DNA from: Thermoguttaceae bacterium
Lineage (GTDB): Bacteria > Planctomycetota > Planctomycetia > Pirellulales > Thermoguttaceae
Assembly (NCBI GenBank): GCA_017937685.1
Contig: JAGBDD010000044.1
Coordinates: 1-33,512 of the forward strand
DNA length: 33,512 bases
Direction of reading: 5' to 3'
This document shows positions 24,278 through 30,862 of this stretch, one piece after another. Positions within the stretch are counted from its first letter, which is position 1; each line of letters begins with the position of its first letter. Position numbers and translations under genes: made by a program. The notes under the pieces are model-generated. The model was not told the DNA's origin and did not search any database. It worked only from the letters and a program-made list of their open reading frames with translations.

Positions 24278-25651
24278 GTGTCCGACCGCAATTTCTCGCC
24301 GAAACCGAATCGCCGAACTTTCCTTCAACGCGGCGCCGCGACGTCGCTCGCTTTCGGGTTGGCCGCGCTGCAGACGCCGACGTCGAAAGCCGAAATTCTC
24401 GGCGCCAACGATAAAATTCGACTCGCGTTCCTCGGCGTCGCCAACCGCGGTTCGCAACTCTTGCAAGCGTTCAAAAAGTCGAGCGATATGAAGATCGCGG
24501 CTCTTTGCGACGTCGATTCGAAGACGCTGGCCAACGCGGCGGAAAAGTTCGGCGACGGTTCGCAAGCGCTCGAAACCGACTTCCGCAAGATTTACGAACG
24601 CTCCGACGTCGACGCGGTCGTCTTGGCGACGCCCGACCATTGGCACGCGTATCAAACGGTCGAGGCGTGCAAGGCCGGGTTCGACGTTTATTGCGAAAAA
24701 CCGCTCGCGACGTCGGTCGTCGAAGGGCGAACTATGGTCGAAGCGGCGCGAAAATACAAGCGCGTCGTTCAGGTCGGGATTCACCGGCGTTCGTCGCCGC
24801 TTTATCGCAAGGTCGCGGAAATCGGGCTCGAAAACAAAATCGGGCGGACGACGGTCGCGCGGACTTGCCATTGTTCGAATATGTACCCGAACGGAATGGG
24901 GAAGGCGAAACCGACCGCGCCGCCGGAAAACCTCGATTGGGAACTTTGGATCGGGCCCCGCGCCGAACGGGCGTATCAGGAAAACATTACGCCGTATAAA
25001 TTTCGTTGGTGGGACGAATATTGCTCGCAAGTCGCGAACCAGGGCGTTCACTTTTTCGATATGATTCGCTGGTTCTTGAACGAAAAAGCGCCGGCGTCGA
25101 TTTGCGCGATGGGCGGGAAGTTCGTCGTCGACGACGACCGCACCATTCCGGACACGATGGCGGTTTGCTTCGAGTTCGCGTCGGGCCGCTTGGCGACCTT
25201 CAACCACTTCGAAGGGAACGGGAACCCGATTATGGCGACCGACGAAAATTTCCGCGCGCTCGGATACGTCGAGTTCCGCGGAACGCAAAGCACCGGCTAT
25301 ATTTACGACAATCGCCTCCTGATCAAACCGGAGAAACCGGGGCAGTTCCAAACGAAGGAGCCGCGCGCGGCGGAGGAAACGATCGCGATCGAAGGCGCCG
25401 CGCAAATGAATCTCGACGCGACGGCGTTGCACGCGCAAAATTTCCTCGACTGCATGCGGTCGCGCAAAACGCCGAATACCGACGTCGAGGAGGCGCACCT
25501 CAGCACGACGATGAGCCATTTGGCGAATATTTCGCTGAAAACGCGGTTGCGGCTCGAGTGGGACGCCGAAAACGAACGGATTACCAACGACGAAGCGGCG
25601 AACGAACTCCTCGGCGTTCCGTACCGCGAACCTTGGAAATTGACGCTCTAA
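24278..25651 (+). CDS. Gfo/Idh/MocA-family oxidoreductase with Tat signal
   Basis: A 457-residue NAD(P)-dependent oxidoreductase family member of the exported planctomycete type. The N-terminus carries a twin-arginine signal, PNRRTFLQRGAATSLAFGLA, ending near LQTPTSKA. The Rossmann fold follows: KIRLAFLGVANRGSQLLQAF, CDVDSKTL, AVVLATPDHWHAYQTVEA and the family motif CEKPLA. The second domain is the GFO_IDH_MocA C-terminal type with WWDEYCSQVANQGVHFFDMIRW. The substrate, probably a sugar or sugar derivative, cannot be assigned; many such paralogues occur in planctomycetes. The start is GTG at 24278, chosen because AAAGGGGG lies five bases upstream; an earlier in-frame TTG would spoil the Tat signal. 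TatC is encoded 7 kb downstream. Confidence 0.93.
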   Translation: MSDRNFSPKPNRRTFLQRGAATSLAFGLAALQTPTSKAEILGANDKIRLAFLGVANRGSQLLQAFKKSSDMKIAALCDVDSKTLANAAEKFGDGSQALETDFRKIYERSDVDAVVLATPDHWHAYQTVEACKAGFDVYCEKPLATSVVEGRTMVEAARKYKRVVQVGIHRRSSPLYRKVAEIGLENKIGRTTVARTCHCSNMYPNGMGKAKPTAPPENLDWELWIGPRAERAYQENITPYKFRWWDEYCSQVANQGVHFFDMIRWFLNEKAPASICAMGGKFVVDDDRTIPDTMAVCFEFASGRLATFNHFEGNGNPIMATDENFRALGYVEFRGTQSTGYIYDNRLLIKPEKPGQFQTKEPRAAEETIAIEGAAQMNLDATALHAQNFLDCMRSRKTPNTDVEEAHLSTTMSHLANISLKTRLRLEWDAENERITNDEAANELLGVPYREPWKLTL

Positions 25652-25833
25652 GAAAGCGGCGGTTCCGGCGCGCTTTTCAAACGTCGTTTGAAATTTGAGC
25701 GCGAAAAAACGAAACGACGGCGAACGTCGACTCGCAAACGCGGGGCGGCGGGCGGCGTCGTTTTGGCGTTTCGGGGGCGATTTCGACGAGAATTTTCGCT
25801 GACGCGGCAAAATAGCGAAAGACGGAGCGCGAT

Positions 25834-25890
25834 TTTATCGATAATATGAAAAATAATATAAAGAATATTAAATTTGATATAATCGATAAA
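25834..25890. repeat. 9-bp perfect inverted repeat around an AT-rich core
   Basis: TTTATCGAT (25834-25842) and ATCGATAAA (25882-25890) flank 39 bp that are nearly all A/T. A TATAAT lies at 25878-25883 and overlaps the right arm. This is upstream of the UDP-sugar dehydrogenase gene and looks like an operator plus promoter region. Confidence 0.6.
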
Positions 25891-25957
25891 TCGACGGCGT
25901 CGCGGATCGTTCGGAGCCGTCTCCCAAAAATTGCGCGAAAGAAGGAAAACGGACGAA

Positions 25958-27271
25958 ATGAACGCGTTGTATCGAAAAATTGTTTCCGGCGAGGAAAAAA
26001 TTTCGCTGATCGGGCTCGGATACGTCGGGACGCCGATCGCGGTCGCGTTCGCGAAAAAGGCGAAGGTCGTCGGGTTCGATATTAACGCCGAGAAAATCGC
26101 GCTTTACCGCTCCGGAATCGATCCGACGAACGAAGTCGGCTCCGACGCGTTGAAAGCGACGACCGTCGAGTTTACGTCCGACGAAACGAAGTTGCGGGAG
26201 GCGAAATTTCACGTCGTCGCCGTTCCGACGCCGGTTCGCGCCGATCACGCGCCCGATTTGTCGCCGGTCGAGGGGGCGAGCCGGATTTTGGGACGCAACC
26301 TAACGCCCGGAAGCGTCGTCGTTTACGAGTCGACCGTTTATCCCGGCGTTACGGAGGACGTTTGCGTTCCGATTTTGGAGCGCGAATCCGGTTTGCGTTG
26401 CGGCGTCGATTTTAAAATCGGGTATTCTCCGGAGCGCATCAATCCGGGCGACAAAGAGCGACGGCTCGAAAATATCGTCAAAATCGTTTCCGGAATGGAC
26501 GCCGAGACGCTCGACTTGGTCGCGAAGGTTTACGAACTCGTCGTCGAGGCGGGCGTTTATCGGGCGCCGTCGATCAAAGTCGCGGAAGCGGCGAAGGTGA
26601 TCGAGAATTGCCAGCGCGATATTAACATCGCCTTTATGAACGAGTTGTCGATCATTTTCAACAAACTCGGCGTCGACACGAAGTCGGTCTTGGAAGCCGC
26701 CGGAACGAAGTGGAATTTTTTGAAGTTTACTCCCGGCCTCGTCGGCGGGCACTGCATCGGCGTCGATCCTTATTATTTGACGTATAAAGCGGAGCAAGTC
26801 GGATACCGGAGCCAAATTATCTTGGCGGGGCGGCGCATCAACGACGATATGGGGCGTTACGTCGCGGAAAATCTCGTCAAAAATTTGATTAAAGCGGACA
26901 AAACGGTCAAGGGCGCCCGCGTCGCGATTCTTGGGTTTACTTTCAAAGAGAATTGCCCGGACGCCCGAAACACGAAGGTGTTCGATATTGTTAAAGAGTT
27001 GCGCGAATACGGCGTCCAGCCGGTCGTCGCCGACCCGATCGCCGACGCGAACGAGGCGCGGGCGCTTTACGGCGTCGAGTTCGTCGACTTGGCCGACGTT
27101 CGGGAAATGGACGCGGTCGTCTTGGCCGTCGCGCATCGCGAGTTCGCGGCGCTGACCGAGGCGGAGATCGCGAGCTTTTTCGGAAGCGGCGTCAAAACGC
27201 TCCTCGACCTGAAAGGCCTCCTCGACCGCGACGAATACGAGCGCGCCGGGTATCTTTATTGGCGGTTGTAA
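25958..27271 (+). CDS. UDP-N-acetyl-hexosamine 6-dehydrogenase-like nucleotide-sugar dehydrogenase (WbpO/TviB type)
   Basis: A 437-residue enzyme of the UDP-glucose/GDP-mannose dehydrogenase family that oxidises a UDP-sugar at C6 to the uronic acid with two NAD+. The N-terminal NAD-binding motif is LIGLGYVGTPIAVAF (G19, G21, G24). The central helix has AEAAKVIENCQRDINIAFMNELS, and the catalytic Cys266 is in VGGHCIGVDPYYL. The C-terminal domain has AILGFTFKENCPDARNTKV. The NCQRDINIAFMNEL and GGHCIGVDPYYLT blocks favour the UDP-GalNAc/GlcNAc (WbpO, TviB) subgroup over Ugd; the exact substrate is inferred. It likely serves capsule or exopolysaccharide precursor supply, though no glycosyltransferase is adjacent. 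The ATG at 25958 with AAGGA upstream is preferred to a TTG at 25931. Confidence 0.9.
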   Translation: MNALYRKIVSGEEKISLIGLGYVGTPIAVAFAKKAKVVGFDINAEKIALYRSGIDPTNEVGSDALKATTVEFTSDETKLREAKFHVVAVPTPVRADHAPDLSPVEGASRILGRNLTPGSVVVYESTVYPGVTEDVCVPILERESGLRCGVDFKIGYSPERINPGDKERRLENIVKIVSGMDAETLDLVAKVYELVVEAGVYRAPSIKVAEAAKVIENCQRDINIAFMNELSIIFNKLGVDTKSVLEAAGTKWNFLKFTPGLVGGHCIGVDPYYLTYKAEQVGYRSQIILAGRRINDDMGRYVAENLVKNLIKADKTVKGARVAILGFTFKENCPDARNTKVFDIVKELREYGVQPVVADPIADANEARALYGVEFVDLADVREMDAVVLAVAHREFAALTEAEIASFFGSGVKTLLDLKGLLDRDEYERAGYLYWRL

Positions 27272-27290
27272 AGTCGAGCGAATCGAACGA

Positions 27291-27333
27291 ACGCCGAAAT
27301 TTTAAACGAAGATTGAAATTTCGGCGTTTTTTT
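27291..27333 (+). terminator. Intrinsic terminator of the nucleotide-sugar dehydrogenase gene
   Basis: A perfect 12-bp stem (ACGCCGAAATTT 27291-27302 with AAATTTCGGCGT 27316-27327), a 13-nt loop and seven Ts (27327-27333), 19 bp after the stop codon. Confidence 0.85.
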
Positions 27334-27344
27334 GTTTTAACGGC

Positions 27345-27373
27345 TTGCCAAGCGCTTGCGTCGACGGTAAAAT
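27345..27373 (+). promoter_or_regulatory. Promoter for the SUMF1-domain gene
   Basis: TTGCCA at 27345-27350, a 17-bp spacer and TAAAAT at 27368-27373. The leader to the SD-led ATG at 27446 is about 66 nt. Confidence 0.7.
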
Positions 27374-27445
27374 TAACGACGTCGAAATATATTTTTAGCG
27401 CGGCTACCGACGCCGCGGGTAAAATTTAAGGAAAGAATCTTGAAA

Positions 27446-27550
27446 ATGAAAGAACGCAAAGCGTATGCGTCGGGGTTGCGCGGGCTCGTCGGAGCGGCTC
27501 GCGAGGCTTGCGACGTTAAAGTTGGCAAAATGGGGGGGGGGGCAATTTGA
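27446..27550 (+). other. SD-led upstream reading frame that runs into the poly-G tract
   Basis: ATG at 27446 has AAGGAAAG (27428-27435) at good spacing and lies below a good promoter. It reads MKERKAYASGLRGLVGAAR, then EACDVKVGKM, enters the G run and stops at TGA 27548-27550. It is in the -1 frame relative to the SUMF1-domain frame. With one G fewer, this start would read through into the large protein (527 residues). Confidence 0.65.
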
Positions 27551-29030
27551 AACGTTGAGCCCCAAACTCGAAACGACGCTCGATTCGCTGAAAGTCAAGT
27601 CGACGTTTAGCCGTTTGCGCGCGGCGGTCGACGATCTGGACGATTTTTGGCGCTCTCTTGAAAATTTTAGCGATCTTTGGAATTTTAACGCCGATTTCCA
27701 AAAAAGCCGACGGCTCCTCGCGAAAGCGATCAAATCGGGCGCCGTCGTCGAGGAAAACGTCGCGGCGCAGATTGAGGAAACGTTGGCGCGACTTCGCGGC
27801 GGCGGAACGAATAATTCGCAAATTTTCGCCGATTTTGATTTTGCGCTTCTCCGTTTCGCGCAAGGACAGTTCGAAAGCGGTTTCGCTCGGTTGGAACGAA
27901 TCGCTCGACTCGCGCCGAATGAAGACGAAAATTTTTGGGCGGCGACCCGAGCGAAGTTGGTCGTCGGCGATTTTCTCGATTTGACGAAAGGCGCCGGACG
28001 CAAACCGTTTTTCGACGAACTCGACGAGAAAAAAGCCGAGTTTTTGCGTTTGCTTGGCGCCGGAACGCTCGACAAGACCGAAACGGCGCGAGCGGCGTTG
28101 GCGTTGCGCGCGCTCGGCGAGTTCGACGTCGATTTCCCAACGGCGCTGCGCGATTGGAACGAAGCGACGGACGGTTGGAGCGCGCCGGTCGATTGCGACG
28201 CGACGTTCCGACGACTTTGCGGCGACGCGCAACGCGTTCGCGACGAACCGGCGTCTTGGACGAACGCGCTCGGAATTTGGTTCCTGCGCGTTCGTCCCGG
28301 CGCCTTTTGGATGGGAAGTCCCGCGACGGAACGAGGGCGCGAAAACGACGAAACGCAACGTAAAACGTTGATAACGCGAAGTTTTTATCTTGCCGCGTTT
28401 CCGACGACGCAGGGCGAATGGCGGGCGGCGACCGGGAAAAGTCCGAGCTTCTTTCACGGCGGAGCGCGGCTTCCCGTCGAGTCGGTTTCGCGCGCCGACG
28501 TCGGGCGTTTTTTGGAAATCTTGAACTCCGGGCTCTACCGCGAGAACCTTAGGGCCGCGTTGGGGGACGATTGGCGGTACGATCTGCCGACCGAGGCGCA
28601 ATGGGAACTCGCCTGTCGCGCCGGGTCGACGGCGGCGTTTTCCGGAAAACGTTCGCTGACGCTCGCCGACGCGAATTTCGACGGAACGGCGCCGACGTCG
28701 GGACGGTTTCGACGTTGGTTCGGCGAGTACGGACGACCGAGCGAAGCGGAGACGGGCGAGACGAAAACGGTCGGTTCGTATCCGCCGAACGCGCTCGGGT
28801 TTTACGATATGCGCGGGAACGTTTGGGAATGGGTTCGCGACCAGTACGGCGTTTACGACCAAGGAACGGTCGTCGATCCGAAGGGCCCGAGCCTTTCGAC
28901 GACTTACGTTTGCCGAGGCGGAAGTTGGCGTTCGCCGGCGGAACGCTGTCGTTCGGCGAGTCGGTTGGCGGCTCCGGAAGATTACCGCGCTTCCGACGTC
29001 GGGTTTCGGCTCGCGATCGTCGCCGATTGA
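27465..29030 (+). CDS. SUMF1/formylglycine-generating-enzyme-domain protein, N-terminus interrupted at an 11-G tract
   Basis: The uninterrupted frame gives 521 residues, but its ATG at 27465 lacks an SD, and its first ~23 residues are a shifted reading of the SD-led frame from 27446. The genuine start is probably 27446 with a frameshift at the G run 27532-27542. Residues ~30-260 are helical with no known domain. The C-terminal SUMF1 (FGE-sulfatase) fold runs ~265-520: GAFWMGSPATERGRENDE, FPTTQGEWRAATG, LPTEAQWELACRAG, GFYDMRGNVWEWVRDQYG, RGGSWRSPAERCRSASR and SDVGFRLA. In true FGE the last block has two Cys (RGGSxxC....C); here the first position is Ser and only the second Cys remains, so formylglycine formation is unlikely. 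No sulfatase gene is nearby. The role is unknown; a binding or C-type-lectin-like function is possible. Confidence 0.8.
   Translation: MRRGCAGSSERLARLATLKLAKWGGGQFETLSPKLETTLDSLKVKSTFSRLRAAVDDLDDFWRSLENFSDLWNFNADFQKSRRLLAKAIKSGAVVEENVAAQIEETLARLRGGGTNNSQIFADFDFALLRFAQGQFESGFARLERIARLAPNEDENFWAATRAKLVVGDFLDLTKGAGRKPFFDELDEKKAEFLRLLGAGTLDKTETARAALALRALGEFDVDFPTALRDWNEATDGWSAPVDCDATFRRLCGDAQRVRDEPASWTNALGIWFLRVRPGAFWMGSPATERGRENDETQRKTLITRSFYLAAFPTTQGEWRAATGKSPSFFHGGARLPVESVSRADVGRFLEILNSGLYRENLRAALGDDWRYDLPTEAQWELACRAGSTAAFSGKRSLTLADANFDGTAPTSGRFRRWFGEYGRPSEAETGETKTVGSYPPNALGFYDMRGNVWEWVRDQYGVYDQGTVVDPKGPSLSTTYVCRGGSWRSPAERCRSASRLAAPEDYRASDVGFRLAIVAD
27532..27542 (+). repeat. Homopolymeric G tract, 11 bases
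   Basis: Eleven consecutive Gs, the longest single-base G run I saw in the window (others reach six). It sits 86 bp inside a likely coding frame and separates the translation signals from the main reading frame. Confidence 0.95.
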
Positions 29031-29067
29031 AGAGCGAAACGGCGTAAAATCGATTTAAGAACGAAAA

Positions 29068-29105
29068 AACGACGGCGCGTCCGAACGGGCGACCGTCGTT
29101 TTTTT
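29068..29105. terminator. Bidirectional intrinsic terminator between convergent genes
   Basis: AACGACGG (29068-29075) pairs with CCGTCGTT (29093-29100). The stem is flanked by six As on the left and seven Ts on the right, so it can serve both the SUMF1-domain gene (plus) and the GH43-like gene (minus). Confidence 0.75.
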
Positions 29106-29200
29106 GTCGCGGAACCGCCGACTTGGGCGCGAAAAACGGCGTCGGAAGCGGCGGTTTGGAGCGTTTGGACGGTTTGCGCAACCTCAATGGTTAGAAGTTG

Positions 29201-29300
29201 GGCGATTTGCGCAAAACGCGTTACTTCAAGCGCGGAAGACCGTCGGCGTCGGCGATTTGGGCAAAACGCGTTACTTCAAGCGCGGCAAACCGTCTGCGTC
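29201..29300. repeat. 50-bp tandem duplication of the GH43-like gene 3' end
   Basis: 29201-29250 and 29251-29300 match at 46 of 50 positions. The right copy holds the last 30 coding bases of the minus-strand gene plus 20 bp of its 3' flank. The left copy is an extra 3' end. On the minus strand both copies encode DADGLPRLK and a stop; the coding differences (GCA/GCC, TTG/CTT) are synonymous. Confidence 0.9.
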
Positions 29301-30329
29301 AAACTCGACCGGGCGATAGTAAACGGCGCGGTTCCAACCGGGCGAGCGGTCGAGTTTCGCGTGATAAAAGTAAAGCGTTTGGCCGTTCGCGTCGCGGACG
29401 AACGAACCGTGTCCGACGCCGAAAAGATTTTCGTCGCTCTGCAGGAACGGCTTGTCGAGCTTGCGCCAAGACGCCGGGTCGAGCGGGTCGTCGCCGACGA
29501 ACTCGAGGAGCGCGACTTTGTACGTCGGGAGCCAACTCGCGCCGCAGGAATACGAAACGAACGTTCGACCGTTCGGCGCGACGACGAGTTCCGGGCCCTC
29601 GTTGAGACCGCGCGTTCCAAGACGCTCTTCGACGCGTTCCCAAAGGAAGTCGGCGTTGTCGCAAAGTTTGACGCGCGGCCCGGCGGTTTCCGTCGGCGAT
29701 TTCATCGGAGCGGCGTACAAGTACTGAATATCGCGGTCGTCTTCCCAACCGGACCAAATCAGGTAACGCTTGCCCTTATGTTCGAAAAGGGTCGAGTCGA
29801 TCGCCCAACGGTTGTTCGTTTTCCCTTCGAAGTCGTCGCCGGTGTAAAGCGGCCCTTCGAGACGATATTCCGAGAACGGGTCGTCGTTTTCCGAGACGAG
29901 AACGTAAGTTAGGTGGTTCTTATTGTCGCCGTCGTCCGCCGCGAAGTAGATGTAAAAGCGACCGTCGAGGAAGTGAATTTCCGGCGCCCAAAGTTCGCGG
30001 GAGTACGGGCCCTTTTCCGGCGCGGTCCAAACGGCGCGCGGGCGGCCCGGCTTGTCCGGCGCGTCGCCGATCGAAAGGACGATTTGGCGTTTCGCGTTGT
30101 TCGATTCGCTCCAAATGTACTTGCCGCGGAACTCGAGAATCCAAGGGTCGGCGCCTTTGCGGATAAAGACCGGTTTCGAGGCGGCGTTTTTAGACGCTTT
30201 TTCGTTCGCGGCGTCTTGAGCGAAAAGTCGCGGCCCGACGGCGAACGCGCCGAGGAGCGCGGCGCTCAGGCGCGTGGTAAAGCGGCGGCGAGAGGGCGAA
30301 AACTTGGCGTCGAGGGGAAAACGTCGCAT
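29271..30329 (-). CDS. Exported glycoside hydrolase family 43-like protein
   Basis: A 352-residue secreted protein with a five-bladed beta-propeller pattern typical of GH43 arabinofuranosidases and xylosidases. The N-terminus has an Arg-rich signal (SPSRRRFTTRLSAALLGAFA), cleavable near LFAQD and possibly Tat-type. Candidate catalytic residues: Asp in KGADPWILEFRGKYIW (base), Asp in WAIDSTLFEHKGKRYLIW (pKa modulator) and Glu in LNEGPELVVAPNG (acid). ELWAPEIHFLDGRFYIYFA is the classical second blade. FGVGHGSFVRD with a late His fits the metal-binding His. An ATG at 30329 with AAGGAA upstream is preferred over an upstream frame to 30470 that runs into the pqqD-like gene. The substrate (arabinan, xylan or similar) is not decidable. 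It is likely co-transcribed with the PqqD-like gene 64 bp upstream. Confidence 0.88.
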   Translation of the reverse strand: MRRFPLDAKFSPSRRRFTTRLSAALLGAFAVGPRLFAQDAANEKASKNAASKPVFIRKGADPWILEFRGKYIWSESNNAKRQIVLSIGDAPDKPGRPRAVWTAPEKGPYSRELWAPEIHFLDGRFYIYFAADDGDNKNHLTYVLVSENDDPFSEYRLEGPLYTGDDFEGKTNNRWAIDSTLFEHKGKRYLIWSGWEDDRDIQYLYAAPMKSPTETAGPRVKLCDNADFLWERVEERLGTRGLNEGPELVVAPNGRTFVSYSCGASWLPTYKVALLEFVGDDPLDPASWRKLDKPFLQSDENLFGVGHGSFVRDANGQTLYFYHAKLDRSPGWNRAVYYRPVEFDADGLPRLK

Positions 30330-30393
30330 CGAAGCGTTCCTTAAAAGTTGAAATAGAGGAAATAAAGGGAATAGGAAGACCGACGAAGAGCGG

Positions 30394-30660
30394 TCAAACG
30401 CCGTTGGCTTCTTCGAGGAGGAACCCTTTTTGGAAGAGTTCTTCGAGGAACGCGTCGATGTCCCGTTCAAGCGTCGCGTCGTCGGGGCAAACGGCGAACG
30501 TCGCTTTCAACGCGGCGACGAGCCCGGCTCTGTCCGCGCCCGCTTCGAGCGCTTTCCAAAGGGCGATTCCGGCGCCGTTGAGCGCGCAAGTTTGCGGAAC
30601 GTAAAGAACGGCGACGCCGGGTTCGTCTTGGCGAAAAACAACGTTGGGATTCAATTTCAT
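30394..30660 (-). CDS. PqqD-like peptide-binding (RRE) small protein
   Basis: An 88-residue protein with the PqqD pattern: a beta-strand region (NVVFRQDEPGVAVLYVP), LNGAGIALWKALEAG where the family has LNxTGxxIWxLLdG, then a winged-helix-like part in which acidic FAVCPDDATLERDIDAFLEELFQKGFL replaces the usual Y....xxxxDvxxFLxxLxxkGll. Such domains bind precursor peptides for radical-SAM or other RiPP enzymes, or accompany HPr-kinase-like proteins. No radical SAM enzyme, precursor peptide or kinase is in the window, so the partner is unknown. AAGGA lies nine bases before the ATG, and a promoter lies at 30775-30748. GH43 follows in the same direction. Confidence 0.85.
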   Translation of the reverse strand: MKLNPNVVFRQDEPGVAVLYVPQTCALNGAGIALWKALEAGADRAGLVAALKATFAVCPDDATLERDIDAFLEELFQKGFLLEEANGV

Positions 30661-30747
30661 CGGAGGTTCCTTAAAAAGCGGGGAAACGACGGCGCCCGGA
30701 AACGTCGAAGAACGAAACGATAACGGCGGCGCCCGATCGTAACGGCG

Positions 30748-30775
30748 ATTGTATCGTTTTTTGCAAAATTTTCAA
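30748..30775 (-). promoter_or_regulatory. Promoter for the PqqD-like and GH43-like genes
   Basis: On the minus strand: TTGAAA (30775-30770), 16 bp, TACAAT (30753-30748). The leader is ~80 nt. Confidence 0.65.
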
Positions 30776-30862
30776 GGAGCGGCGACGCTTTTCCCGCGAA
30801 TCGGCGCGAACGACGTTTCTTGGCGAAAGAGCGGCGGCGACGGAAAAAGGGAAACGGAGCGA

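Noticed and set aside
24254-25810. 518-codon open frame on the minus strand, antisense to the Gfo/Idh gene
   Set aside because: It is Arg-rich with no motif. The sense strand encodes a clear Tat-exported oxidoreductase, and the base bias (TCG/CGA, GTC/GAC) removes antisense stops.
27516-28862. 448-codon antisense frame under the SUMF1-domain gene
   Set aside because: Same bias artefact. The sense frame has a recognisable SUMF1 fold.
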